NCBI GenBank assembly: GCA_937862565.1
Contig: CALMFT010000038.1
Span: 1 to 51,103, forward strand
Direction of reading: 5' to 3'
Length of the DNA: 51,103 nucleotides
Source of the DNA: an uncultured bacterium
GTDB lineage: Bacteria > Patescibacteriota > Gracilibacteria > Absconditabacterales > Absconditicoccaceae
The first letter of the stretch is position 1, and each line of letters begins with the position of its first letter. The position numbers were made by a program, and so were the translations under genes. Shown here in pieces: positions 1 to 10,156 of the stretch. The notes beneath the pieces were generated by a model. That model saw nothing but the letters and a program-made list of their open reading frames with translations, was not told the origin of the DNA and searched no databases.

Positions 1-40
1 ATACATATTTAGTACATATTAAGTAAAATATATTAATATA

Positions 41-1420
41 ATGAAACAAAATTTAAAACAATATTTTGAAAACAATAATAAAAATAAACTGGATAGTCAG
101 ACAAAGAATTTTTTGTACACTAAAATTTCACGCCAAATTCATAAAAAATCGCTTATTCCTCATAGTTTCGTCAGTCGATCAAAACTTATTTCTATAGGTT
201 TTGTGGTTGCACTTTCTTTTTCAATTTTACAATATACAGTTACAAAATCAGATGTAAATGAATTTTTAGCTAATTTGAGAACTACTCAATTTGCTCAAGC
301 TGATTATATAGGATCAGTAGTTTCTTGGGATTGAACTTATCAGATTATTTTGAATGATAAAGTGGTAACTCAAACAGATAATAGAATTCCTGATGGCGGA
401 TCACTAATAATTCAAGATGGTTCCAAAGTTTCTGTAAAAACTAGTAATAATGCAACTGCAGATATTGTTGGACCAGCAAAAATCACCTTCCAAAAACAAA
501 ATAATCAAGTAGTTGTAGATATCGCATATTCCAATCATGTTGATATAAAGAAAGATAATCTTGCTATGACCAATAAAGAAAATACAAAACAAAACCAAGA
601 TCAAAACCAAGAATTGGTAGTAAAAACCGTTACCAAAACTATTGTAGCAAAATCAAATGCACGAGATATTTCTTTAAATAAAGATGGTGAAACAAATGTA
701 ATTAAAAATAATAACGGAGAAATAGCTATTACATCTAGTACTAATAATACCATAGTTGCATTACAATCCAATGAAAGTACTATTTTGGATGATGAAGTAA
801 AATTATTTGCAGTTGAGAAAGATACAAAAGACACTACAGATAACAAAACTACTATAATTCCTCTAAAAGATAATGTTAATAATACATCTTTGATAGTTAG
901 TCTAAATACAACTGATACTAATCCTGAAACAGATGAAGAAAAAACTCTTCTTGATTATAAAATATTACTATCTTGAAGATCAAACGATGAAAAGGTAAGT
1001 ACTGAAAAAACACTACCTGATACCAAAACATCACTTGCAAAAATTGTTACAGTAGAATCTACAACACTAACTGATGAAGAAAAAATAATGAATTCTCAAA
1101 TGACAAATTTCAATCTTTTGAGAGAAAATGTAAATGAAAAACAAGTAATTTCTGGAGGAGAAAATGATTCATCACATGATGTGATACTAACTTCCAAAAA
1201 ACTTCTTACACCTCAGTTACTACAATTGTTAAATAATCTTCATGCTTCATATTATTATTATAATGAAGATATATCTAAAGTAGCTATTACAATCAAACAA
1301 CTTTGTGATGAACTAAAGATTACTTGTACTCAGAAAGATTTTAAAGCTGATCTCAATAAAGTAAATCAAAAAATTACTGAACAATTTATTATTACATCAG
1401 AAGTTAAATTTGTACGTTAA
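41..1420 (+). CDS. FecR/anti-sigma-like membrane protein
   Basis: This is a 459-residue protein when TGA (332-334 and 974-976) is read as Gly; both flanking parts are in one frame. A basic N-terminal region of about 48 residues is followed by one hydrophobic segment (about 49-67). The extracytoplasmic part around residues 100-165 has a FecR-like pattern: a DGSKVSV turn and later a VDIAYSN strand. The rest is rich in Asn, Thr, Asp and Lys and looks disordered. FecR-type proteins are single-pass anti-sigma regulators that sense the envelope, but no sigma factor is visible in the 40 bases before it, so the partner would lie outside the window. The domain assignment is by pattern only; a generic anchored surface protein is the alternative. 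Confidence 0.6.
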
Positions 1421-1449
1421 ATTTTAAAATAATAAAATAATAATCTGAA

Positions 1450-1659
1450 ATGAAAAATCCTAATTTTAACAAAAAAGATCGTGTAATTTCCCCATGGACT
1501 ATTTTAAGAAGAAATTGAAAGTTGGGAGAAAATTGTACTGAGAATGAGATCAATAAAACAGAAAAATCAAATATTTCTCAAGAAAACCTTAGTCATCCAA
1601 AACTTAAACAAGAAATTGGAGAAAATTTCAAAAATAGTAAACAACCAAAAGGATTTTAA
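1450..1659 (+). CDS. small hypothetical protein (69 aa)
   Basis: A short ORF begins 29 bases after the preceding stop. It contains one in-frame TGA (Gly 23) and ends at TAA. It is polar and rich in Asn, Lys and Glu, with no membrane segment. The ATG follows directly on a TAATCTGAA sequence that resembles the start-proximal motif seen before other genes here. I recognise no family, and it could be spurious, but its codon use resembles its neighbours. Confidence 0.45.
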
Positions 1660-1674
1660 ATTTTTCTAATAAAG

Positions 1675-1860
1675 ATGATCAAAAGTATAAGTAAAACTTC
1701 AGAAATGAAAACTAAACTAAGACAAGAAGGAAAAACTACTATTCTTGATAAAACTGAACATATAGCAGCTATACTCACTATGAATAAAGAACTTGAAAAG
1801 TTTAGAAATGAATATCGAGAAAAGAATAGAAGAGTTATTTTCGATATCCAAAAGATGTAA
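1675..1860 (+). CDS. small hypothetical ORF (61 aa), possibly the 5' part of a decayed gene
   Basis: A lysine- and glutamate-rich ORF of 61 residues ends at TAA (1858-1860). The middle (MNKELEKFRNEYREKNRR) looks helical or coiled-coil. A second open stretch begins at its end in another frame (see 1861-2171), so this may be the 5' fragment of a longer broken gene. I recognise no family. Confidence 0.35.
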   Translation: MIKSISKTSEMKTKLRQEGKTTILDKTEHIAAILTMNKELEKFRNEYREKNRRVIFDIQKM

Positions 1861-2171
1861 ATATTATATAACATTCTGTTAAAATTATTACATATTTTCC
1901 TATGTTAGATAATGCTCTATAATTTAATATTCCAGTAAAAATTCTAGAAAATAATAATAATCTTGTAGAATTAATACTTGATTCTAAAACACTTAATACT
2001 ACTCAAAAAAAACAAGAGTGGTTTGATTTGTCACCTAAGATGAAAATTGTTAAAATAGAGAAATTTAATCAAATTTTAATAAACGAAAAAAAATTGAACG
2101 AATTAAAATATTCCCACAGCAGAAAAAAATTAGTATTAAGAATTATCGAGCTATTAACTCCATCTAATTAA
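1861..2171 (+). pseudogene. probable decayed coding remnant downstream of the 61-aa ORF
   Basis: In the frame ending at TAA 2169-2171 there is protein-like sequence (VKILENNNNLVELILDSKTL, then a KKQEWFDLSPKMKIVKIEKF stretch). It is broken by in-frame TAA codons close to 1880 and 1920, and a frame change separates it from the preceding ORF. No good start precedes the long open part; the first ATG is at 2040. The simplest reading is a gene eroded by frameshift and stops. The alternative is non-coding AT-rich DNA that is open by chance. Confidence 0.35.
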
Positions 2172-2180
2172 ATGTATATA

Positions 2181-2216
2181 AAAAAAACCTTAGTCGTAAA
2201 GTCTAAGGTTTTTTTA
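2181..2216. terminator. bidirectional intrinsic terminator
   Basis: The inverted repeat ACCTTAG/CTAAGGT is extended by A/T pairs, with an A-run on the left and a T-run on the right. It lies between the convergent ORFs on its left and grpE on its right, so it can serve both strands. Confidence 0.8.
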
Positions 2217-2236
2217 ATTCCAATTAAATTTACAAT

Positions 2237-2944
2237 TTATTCTCCAACTACTACCTTACTTGGTTTGATAATGATTCTTTTTTCACCATCACTATAATAA
2301 TAACCAACTTCTAGCTCAGAAATTATAACTCCTTTGAGATCATCAAGGGTATAGTCTTTTTTATTATTAATTAAGATACTTCTTGATTCTAAGTTTTCAA
2401 TATCTTTATTAGTTGCCGCTTGTAATAAAAGAATTTCATGGAATTCAGCATTTGGTTCCAAACCAAGTGATTCTATTTGGAAAACACCCATTTGAGAAAG
2501 CTCTTGTTTGATGAATGATTCATAGATTAACTGCAAACCTTTTATTTGTTCATTGTTGGCAAGATTTTCATCAAGATGAGATAAGAATAATCTGATTTGT
2601 TCGAGTAATTTAGCAAATTTTCCTACGATCTTTTGAAGTTCTGCCATCTTGATTTCTTTCTTCTCAGTATCAATTCTTCTAATATAGGCATCAAATTCAT
2701 TTTTGAGAGAAATATATTGAGACTGGCTGGTAGCAGCAATCTTTGTAATTTTCTCTATTTCAGCTTTCATTGCTGTGTTAGTTTCTTGAAGTTCTTGTAA
2801 AAGTTCGTTTTTACCGTTATTTATATTGAGCTCAGAATCAAAATTTTTTTCTAATTCTTGAGCTTTAGAACCTTCTGGATTTTTAAAATCTTTATCTAAA
2901 TTTTCTTGGTTTAATTCTTCGTTTATGTTAGTTTGATTTGTCAT
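2237..2944 (-). CDS. grpE: GrpE, nucleotide exchange factor of DnaK
   Basis: The 235-residue product matches GrpE in length and layout. It has an acidic, Asn-rich N-terminus, a long helical coiled-coil region (about 50-130) with the family-like stretch YISLKNEFDAYIRRID, and a C-terminal beta domain with NPxxHE-like PNAEFHEIL. GrpE dimers release ADP from DnaK in the cytosol. The gene has no TGA codon. A TATAATCTGA sequence lies about 35 bases upstream of the ATG on the minus strand and could be its -10 element. dnaK is not in the window; a dnaJ-type gene lies far away at 42399. I see no CIRCE operator. Confidence 0.92.
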   Translation of the reverse strand: MTNQTNINEELNQENLDKDFKNPEGSKAQELEKNFDSELNINNGKNELLQELQETNTAMKAEIEKITKIAATSQSQYISLKNEFDAYIRRIDTEKKEIKMAELQKIVGKFAKLLEQIRLFLSHLDENLANNEQIKGLQLIYESFIKQELSQMGVFQIESLGLEPNAEFHEILLLQAATNKDIENLESRSILINNKKDYTLDDLKGVIISELEVGYYYSDGEKRIIIKPSKVVVGE

Positions 2945-3005
2945 TGTTACAAAAAATAATAATAAATAATATTCAGATTATAATTCATTTTATATGCCTT
3001 AATGC

Positions 3006-3380
3006 TTAAGGAATATCCCAATCTATAGTATTTTTATTCATATCCATATTTTCAATCCACCAGATTTTTCTGTCATTTTTCACCGCAAAATCAAATACTT
3101 GTAATACATCTTGGTCACTCAATTCTTTTCTTTCCGTAATCACGATTCTATTGTTTGAGCCATCAGCAATAAAAAATTTATAATCACTTGAATTTTTAAT
3201 ATTTGTGAATCATTTTTTACTGAGATAATCTTTAATAAAACGTGCTTTATTGTTATCTTCTTGTAGGTCATCTTGTAATTCATTTTTAGTATGTGTATTG
3301 AGAGTATTTATTTCTTCAGGGTGAGGATGCATTTCTGGTTGATAAAGTTTATTTCTCTCCATATTTACTTGATTAGTCAT
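3006..3380 (-). CDS. hypothetical protein (124 aa)
   Basis: The ORF is 124 codons long with one in-frame TGA (in SKKGFTNIK). The N-terminal half is polar and acidic. The C-terminal half reads like a small alpha/beta domain (YKFFIADGSNNRIVITERKE, then VKNDRKIWWIENM). It has no signal peptide or membrane segment. It lies 61 bases upstream of grpE on the same strand and may be co-transcribed with it. I do not recognise a family. Confidence 0.6.
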
Positions 3381-3465
3381 GACTCATGAGTAAATTAAAT
3401 AAATAAATCTTAATATAAGACTTCTAGAATAGTATAACTATTTTTACTCTCATTTCAATTTATCT

Positions 3466-4299
3466 ATGATAGCGTTTTCAGTTTTTGGTTGGCCGATTTA
3501 TCGATATGGTATTATGTATTTACTGAGTTTCGTGCTGGGATATGTCTTTCTCTATAGGATTTCTAAGTTTTCATTTCTTGATAAACTTCCAAACTTACAG
3601 AATTTACTCAAAAATCATCTTGATGATCTGATAGTTGCGATTGTGTTGTGAGTAATGATAGGAGGAAGACTTGGAGATGTAATTTTCTATAATTGGGATT
3701 TTTATTCACAAAATTTATTGGATATTCTTAAGATTCGAAATGGCGGTATGAGCTTTGTGGGTGGGTTTATTGGTGTCGCTATCGCTATCGCTTATATCAA
3801 AAAAAAATTCAAACTTGTTGCAGATGAAATGCGATATCTGTTTGATTTTATTGTGTTATTTCTTCCATTGGGGATTTTATTTGGGAGAATAGGGAATAGT
3901 CTGAATCAGGAATTGTATGGTAAAGTGGTAGATTTGAGTGCTAAGATAGGGTCGATAAGCTTTGAAAGTCTGTATAAATGGAAAATAATCAGAATTTTTG
4001 AGAGCGTGGATAGTCAGTTTAGACGAAATACAAATCTACTGGAAGGATTTTGGGAAGGTGCTTTCTTATTTATCGTACAAGCACTCTTATTCTGGAAAAA
4101 ACTCTGGACTGGAAAAATATGGAGACCAGGTTTTGTATCAGGTGTGTTTTGTATCATGTACGGATTGATTAGAATAGTGCTGGAAACTCTCAGAGACAAT
4201 CCCCCAGCTGAATATCGAAACTGAATTCTTAAGTCTCAGATTCTCATGGTCGCTATGATTATTCTTGGTAAATATCTCATCATGAGAAAATCCAAATAA
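3466..4299 (+). CDS. lgt: Lgt, prolipoprotein diacylglyceryl transferase
   Basis: This is a 277-residue multi-pass membrane protein once TGA at 3649-3651 and 4222-4224 is read as Gly. Lgt moves diacylglycerol from phosphatidylglycerol onto the lipobox Cys of prolipoproteins. Family features are visible: IGGRLGDVIFY, NGGMSF, the signature-like GRIGNSLNQELYG, and a C-terminal RPGFVSG...YGLIRI...ETLR segment. The motif usually GGMSFHGG reads GGMSFVGG here, so a conserved His is replaced by Val. A lipoprotein substrate candidate is encoded at 19561. The gene ends shortly before a bidirectional terminator. Confidence 0.88.
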
Positions 4300-4330
4300 T
4301 TCTGCTTATAAAAATATTTTAAATAATATG

Positions 4331-4362
4331 AAAAGCGTCAGTACAAAACTGACGCTTTTATT
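4331..4362. terminator. bidirectional intrinsic terminator
   Basis: A perfect 12-bp stem, AAAAGCGTCAGT/ACTGACGCTTTT, with a 5-base loop separates the convergent lgt and the membrane-protein gene at 4367. The core AAAGCG..CAG resembles the hairpin at 16215. Confidence 0.9.
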
Positions 4363-4366
4363 CTTC

Positions 4367-5035
4367 TTACAAATCCAAAGATGTTATTCTTTTGGAGTTT
4401 TTTCTGTAGTCAATAACTAGTTTAATCCCCATAAATAAAGTCATACACACCATAAGTGGAAGTATAATTTCTTTAAAACAAGCCATAAAGCCTATTTCAG
4501 AACTCACCAAACCTACCAAAAGTGTAAGTAAAAAACTCGCAAAAGCAGTATAAATACTATTAAATACTAAGGCCGCTAGGCTCAGTGCCACGCCTATCAT
4601 CAGAGTTATTATCCAACCCATAGTAATATCGGGAGAAGCATCTGCTATAAACCCAATGAGACAGGAAAAACAAATAAGATAGACATAGGCTCCTATTTGA
4701 CTCTTTCTTTCCCATTTGTGTGTATTTACGGAAGTATTAAAACATATTAGTAATAAAACCAAGAGTATAAGATAATACAGTACCGTAAACACCGGAGGAC
4801 TTGAAGTAATTACGTTTTGATGAACATTGTACTGGTAGGATTTTATATTCCACCAATTGTTTTTCACCTCTAGTAAATGCCCTATATTTTCGCTTTTTTT
4901 AACCCACATTTTCTGTTGTTCACTGAAAACAACATTTTGTTTTGTGAATGGGTTGTTAATACTTTCTTGCGAATACAAATTAACACTAAAGAACAGGATT
5001 GTAAACACAATCGACATGAATTTAATCTTCTTCAT
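4367..5035 (-). CDS. predicted exported/membrane protein (222 aa)
   Basis: An N-terminal signal peptide (MKKIKFMSIVFTILFFSVNL) is followed by a 70-residue polar region. There are then about four or five hydrophobic segments between residues 80 and 210, and a short basic tail. The gene has no TGA codon. The N-terminal ectodomain contains several Trp residues. No family is recognised. It is convergent with lgt and divergent from the pilin-like gene. The signal peptide ending LYSQE is reminiscent of Bacteroidota exported proteins, which could hint at transfer, but this is weak. Confidence 0.65.
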   Translation of the reverse strand: MKKIKFMSIVFTILFFSVNLYSQESINNPFTKQNVVFSEQQKMWVKKSENIGHLLEVKNNWWNIKSYQYNVHQNVITSSPPVFTVLYYLILLVLLLICFNTSVNTHKWERKSQIGAYVYLICFSCLIGFIADASPDITMGWIITLMIGVALSLAALVFNSIYTAFASFLLTLLVGLVSSEIGFMACFKEIILPLMVCMTLFMGIKLVIDYRKNSKRITSLDL

Positions 5036-5144
5036 AGTTTTGTTATTTTATTATCACGACATTGTGATATAAGTTTTATAAATATTTTGATAAATAAGTC
5101 AATAGTTTTCAATCCTAATATAACTCATATAAAGATGCTTTTAT

Positions 5145-5173
5145 TTGACAAGCGAAACCCATCTGATTATAAT
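5145..5173 (+). promoter_or_regulatory. consensus sigma-70 promoter for the pilin-like gene
   Basis: TTGACA at 5145-5150 and TATAAT at 5168-5173 are separated by exactly 17 bases, a perfect match to the consensus. The ATG of the pilin-like gene follows at 5217, giving a leader of roughly 35-40 bases. Confidence 0.85.
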
Positions 5174-5216
5174 AAGATTAATTATTCATTATTTTATTTA
5201 TCTTATACAGAAGATT

Positions 5217-5678
5217 ATGAAAAAAATACTTACACACTTCTTCGGAAGTCTTGCAATGGTAGTTATGGGAATTTCATTTTTCTCGCCAATCGCATTCGCT
5301 CAAGATGCTCCTGGATGAGCAGTTAAAACTAACTTCCAAAAACAAAATACTACATTCTTACCAGGAGTACCAAAAGCTGATGTAGGAGCTGCTGAAGATG
5401 AAGATTTATTTGGTGGAGATGGCGCAGATACTGCAACTAATCTTTTAGGAACTGTAAAAAATGTAATCAACTGGGTACTCGGATTATTAGCTCTTATTGC
5501 TTTGATTATACTTATTATTCAAGGTGTACTTATGCTCGTGAATGCGAGAGATAGTAAAAAAATTGAAGAAGGATATGGAACTATTAGAAACGTTGCGATT
5601 GCCTTGATCTTTATTGGTGTATCGTGGTTAGTTGTTTCATTCATATTCCGAGCTATTGGTCAATTTACAGGGTCGTAA
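5217..5678 (+). CDS. VirB2/TrbC-like two-TM pilin-type protein
   Basis: This 153-residue protein has a cleavable signal peptide ending SPIAFAQD, an acidic Gly-rich linker, and two hydrophobic segments (about 79-105 and 123-146) joined by a short basic loop (NARDSKKIEEGYG). This is the arrangement of TrbC/VirB2-type pilins and of the small two-TM pilin-like proteins common in CPR genomes. One TGA (5328-5330) encodes Gly in APGGAV. The strong promoter at 5145 suggests high expression. No type IV secretion ATPase is in the window, so the role (pilus subunit or other envelope protein) is inferred from shape only. Confidence 0.65.
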
Positions 5679-5712
5679 TATTAATTATTTTCCCACTTGA
5701 ATATTGTAATTG

Positions 5713-5750
5713 AATAAGCAAAAGTTATACTCACTTTTGCTTATTTTTTA
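5713..5750 (+). terminator. intrinsic terminator of the pilin-like gene
   Basis: AATAAGCAAAAGT pairs with ACTTTTGCTTATT around a 7-base loop and is followed by a T-run, 35 bases after the stop codon. Confidence 0.88.
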
Positions 5751-5772
5751 TAGATTTTAAACTTATTATAAA

Positions 5773-7542
5773 ATGTTAAATTGGATATTGGGTGCATTCG
5801 TAGGTGATTATAACACCAAACAACTCAAAAAAATAGAACCCCTTATTGTTCAAATCAATGATTGGTACGCTAGATTTGATGATTTGTCAGATGATGAAAT
5901 CAAAGAAAAAACGAATGAATTTAAAAAGAGATTGGAGAATGGAGAAACGGTAGATAATCTTCTTCCAGAGGCTTTCGCTGTAGTAAAACAAGCATGTAAA
6001 AGAATGCTGGGTACGGAAATGATTGTAAAAGATAGAAAATTAACTTGGGATATGGTTCCTTATGACGTACAACTCGTGGGTGGAATAATTCTCCATCAAG
6101 GTAAAATCGCCGAGATGAGAACGGGTGAAGGTAAGACATTGGTAGCAGTTCCACCAGTTTACTTGAATGCTCTCACTGGTAAAACAGTACACGTGGTTAC
6201 AGTAAATGACTATCTTGCAAGTCGTGATGCTGAATGGATGGGGTATTTATATAACTGGCTCGGATTGTCTGTAGGTTCTATCACTAAAAATACGCCATTA
6301 CACCAACATAAGGACGAGTACGCAAAAGACATTGTGTACGTAGAAAATACTGAACTTGGGTTTGATTACTTGAGAGATAATTTGGAACAACTGTTGGATG
6401 AAAGAAGATTGCTCAATCACGGTTTGTACTTTGCGATTGTAGATGAAGCAGATTCTGTGCTCATCGATGAAGCAAGAACTCCTATGATTATGTCTCAACC
6501 AAACAGTGATCCAGTAGATAAATACCAATACTTTGCTCAGATTATTAAAAATCTTACTCCTTCAGAAAGCAAGAAAAAAGTAAGTAAATGATTTATTGCA
6601 GATATTCTGAAAAAGGATGAGAACGCTGAGGCTGAACTTCCATCAGGAGATTATTATATCGATGAAAAAGGAAAAACGGCTACTTTGAGCGAAGAAGGAA
6701 TAGCTAAACTGGAAAAAATACTCAATGTAGATCATTTATATAGAGATCTTGGATATGATCAGATTCGTCATATTGAAAACTCATTATTGGCTCAAGCAGT
6801 GTATGAAAATGGAAAAGATTATATTCTTCAAGAAGGTGAAGTAGTGATTGTAGATGAAAATACAGGACGTATTATGCCAGGAAGAAGATATCAAGGAGGA
6901 CTCCATCAAGCTATTGAAGCCAAAGAAGGTCTTGTTCCTAAGCAAGAGGCTAAGACTATCGCAACCATTACCTACCAAAATTTCTTTAAACTTTATGAAA
7001 AAATAGGAGGAATGACGGGAACTGCTCTTACGGAAGCAGAAGAATTTGAAAAAATTTATGAATTGGAAACAGTAAGTATCCCTACCAATAGAAATATTAT
7101 TAGAGCAGATAAAACAGATAAGGTATTCTTTGATCAAAATGCAAAATGGAACTCCGTAATTAGTTCGGTACAGTTTTATCATGAAGCAGGGGTGCCATTA
7201 TTGATCGGTACTTCAAGTGTTTATACTTCAGAATTGGTATCAGACTTATTACGTAGGAAGTCTATCAACCACTATGTACTCAATGCGAAATTTCACGAGC
7301 AAGAAGCTAATATCATTGAAAATGCAGGTAAAGTAGGTTCAGTAGTAGTAGCTACAAATATGGCAGGAAGAGGAACGGATATCAAACTTGATCCCGTACT
7401 CAATGAAGAAGTAGCTAAAAACTACGCTCAATGGATAAAGAAGCAACTTGATGCAGGAAATCCACTCAAACTCAATGTCTTTAGCGAATACGAATATAAA
7501 CTATTGGAGCATGAACTAGAAAAACTTGGTATCAACTTATAA
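5773..7542 (+). CDS. secA: SecA preprotein translocase ATPase, C-terminally truncated (589 aa)
   Basis: The N-terminal motor of SecA is intact. Walker A is TGEGKT at residues 117-122, the DEAD box is at 224-227 followed by SVLIDEARTP, GMTGTA is near 413-418, and motif V GRGTD is at 532-536. One TGA (6589-6591) is read as Gly. Normal SecA (about 800-900 residues) continues from GRGTD through motif VI (QLRGRSGRQGDPG), the helical wing and scaffold domains, and often a zinc tail. Here the protein ends at TAA about 53 residues after motif V, inside what looks like a lineage-specific insertion. I find no motif VI in any frame in the 50 bases that follow, before murF starts, nor elsewhere in the window. 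As written, the product lacks the arginine finger needed for ATP hydrolysis. Confidence 0.9.
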
Positions 7543-7591
7543 AACTCAGTACAAATTCAATGTTGTATTATTTAAAATATTGTAGCACAAT

Positions 7592-8965
7592 ATGAAACAG
7601 GTTTTACTTACATTTCTTATTAGAACACTGAGACGATGTGCTCAAAAATATCTCGAAAAAACTAAACCTTATCTTATTGGTGTTACAGGTTCTGTTGGAA
7701 AAACATCATGTAGATTGATAGTAGCAGAAACTTTGAAAAAACTTTTACCTCAAGAGTTTATCTATACTTCACCAAAAAATTATAACTCTGATGTTGGTTT
7801 ATCATTGAGTATTTTGGGAATAGAATCATATAGACCAACTATCGATGGAGCTATTACTGTATTGGTAGAAGGACTCAAAAAAGCTTTATTCCCCGGATGA
7901 CCAAATCCATCATTGTTAGTACTTGAGTATGGTATAGATAAACCAGGAGATATGGATGAATTACTTACGATAGCAGTACCAGATATTGCTATTTTTACCA
8001 GCATTGATCTTGTTCATGCAGCAAACTTCCCAGATGGAAAGCAGGGTATTTATAATGAAAAAATAAAATTATTCAAAGCGGCAAAAGATACTCTTTTTGT
8101 TGGTTCCGAGGTAAAAAATGGAGAATTTGCAGTTGATTTGGAGACAGTCGCACAAGGAAAAACAACTATAGAATTTGGAGAAAAGCAATGAGAAGGTCAA
8201 ATATCTTTTTCAGATTATAAAATATCTGTCTCTTGATCAAAGATTACAAGCTCATTCTTGTATATTATCAAAGATGAAAAGTTATTGATTACCTCAAATA
8301 TCGTGGGTAAATACAATATTTCTTATCTTTGTGTAGGAATCACCATTGCTGATATTATTGCTCATAGAAAGGCTTATCCAAACCTATGGACCCTACAAAC
8401 TCTCCAATTAAATATTACCTTACAACCAGGTAGATTTAGTTTATTTGGTACCACAAGAGATGATATTATTGTAGATAGTACTTATAATGCTGCTCCAGGA
8501 AGTATGAGAAAAATAATTCAAGAAACACTTTCACTCCAACAAGGATTCTTCCCCAATTATAAGGTTATTTGTGTATTGGGTGAAATGAGAGAATTAGGGG
8601 AAACTTCAAAAGTCGAACATGTTGAACTTGCAAAACGACTAATGGATAAAGTAGATACTATAATAGGAGTAAGCGGAGATACCGTAGCTATGACTGATTA
8701 TCTTATCGGCCTAGAACAGCAAAACAAACATATATATTGGGTAGAACGCGCATTGGAATCTGTAGACGTCGTGCAAAATATCCTTGCTCAAGATCCAACT
8801 CAGAAGTATTTCATAATCTATAAGTCTTCTCAGTGAGAAATTTGGCTTGAGGAAGCAATAAAACCTTTTATAGATCCACTCTATCGGCCAGAACTCCCTA
8901 GACAAGATAGCTATTGGCTATCCAAAAAAGACTTTGTTAAAAAACGTTTTTTACCTTCGACATAA
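7592..8965 (+). CDS. murF: MurF-type Mur ligase
   Basis: This 457-residue protein contains four TGA-encoded Gly residues (7898, 8189, 8234 and 8834). MurF joins D-Ala-D-Ala to the UDP-MurNAc-tripeptide using ATP. Visible features are the ATP loop GVTGSVGKTS at about 30-39, KNYNSDVGLSLS, the MurF-like DSTYNAAPGSM at about 294, and VLGEMRELG. The ATP loop lies only about 30 residues from the start, whereas in typical MurF it comes after an N-terminal UDP-binding domain of about 80-100 residues. That domain is missing, so another Mur-type ligase specificity is possible. The gene begins 49 bases after the truncated secA and is followed 10 bases later by the channel gene. Confidence 0.82.
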
Positions 8966-8975
8966 TCCAATTTCA

Positions 8976-9848
8976 ATGTCAGAATTATTTATGAATATCC
9001 GAACCTGGCTTTTACAACAGGAAAAACTTATTTTTGTTGTTTGAATTTTACTCGTAGTTCATATTGTTTTTCGTATTTTAAAAAATAATTTGAGAAAAAA
9101 ATATTATACTACTCTAGGACTATGACTTAATAAGGAAAACAATGAAGATATTGTTTATTATTATAAAAAAAGATATATTTTAGATTCGATAAATTATCTG
9201 ATTATTTTATGTCTTATCGTCTTTTATCTCTATTCTATAAATGTAAATTTTGGATTCTTCTCGGTAGCAATTTGAGCCTTCATTTTGATCATACAGCCTT
9301 ATATCCAATCTTTGATTGCATATCCGATTATCACTACAAAATATAAAATTGGAGACACTATAAAAATTGAAAATCGCATTGGTGATATTATTTTTATAAA
9401 ACCACTGATAACTTGATTTACCGGAAGGAACCTTATGGGTGAGCATACAGGCGAAGTGCACACTATTCCCAATAGTAAATTTATATCTACTGATGTTACG
9501 CATCTGTCTATCAAAGGCACAGATATCAATAAAAATTTGATTACTTTTATTTATAATTACGATGTATTCAAAGTACCATATCCTATTTTGCTAAATAAGG
9601 TGAAAGGATTCTTGCTCGACTTTTTACCAATGAGAAGCCTTGAAGAATGCGGTGCCTATAAGTCGTATATTGGACATAAGTTTAAAATTAGTTCTACATA
9701 TGAAGGAAAAGATCTAAAAATTACCATCGCCTATCTAGAAAGCTTTAATGGAACAGCTTATTCTCAAGAACAAATAATCTGATTTATTGAAAATCTTAAG
9801 ATTGAACATCCAACAAACATTGATATCAATAATAAAAATAATACTTAA
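8976..9848 (+). CDS. MscS-family mechanosensitive channel-like protein
   Basis: The protein has 290 residues, with five in-frame TGA codons read as Gly. Three hydrophobic segments lie in the first 110 residues (about 18-33, 67-86 and 91-110). They are followed by an MscS-type beta domain (GDTIKIENRIGDIIFIKPL) and the family-typical IPNSKF strand, then a mixed alpha/beta cytoplasmic end. MscS channels release solutes on hypo-osmotic shock. The gene lies 10 bases after murF and is probably co-transcribed with it. Confidence 0.75.
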
Positions 9849-9885
9849 TATCAATTCATATTCTTTATTTACTATACTTTCTCTT

Positions 9886-10119
9886 ATGCTACCAGTACAG
9901 ACAGATACTCAGTTAGCTCTCGACACTAAAGTAAAAAAGCATGCAGTAGTAGATTTTTTTGAAACTGGCATTACTGATATGGGAAAAGAATTCAATAAAA
10001 CCCTCAATTTCCTTATGGGATCAAAAGGACCAAAAGCCTCCATGATTACTAAAGAGCTCTCTGATTATGAAAACACTTTAAAAAAAGAGAGTGAAGATAC
10101 AGTAAATACAATGAGCTAA
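9886..10119 (+). CDS. small hypothetical protein (77 aa)
   Basis: An acidic/lysine-rich ORF encodes 77 residues from ATG 9886. An in-frame TTG at 9787 would add 33 hydrophobic residues but overlaps the channel gene, so I prefer the ATG. Its middle (FFETGITDMGKEFNKTLNFL) looks helical. No family is recognised. It lies between the channel gene and queA. Confidence 0.45.
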   Translation: MLPVQTDTQLALDTKVKKHAVVDFFETGITDMGKEFNKTLNFLMGSKGPKASMITKELSDYENTLKKESEDTVNTMS

Positions 10120-10156
10120 CAATAGACATTAATTCTTATTAATATTTTACTAGAAG

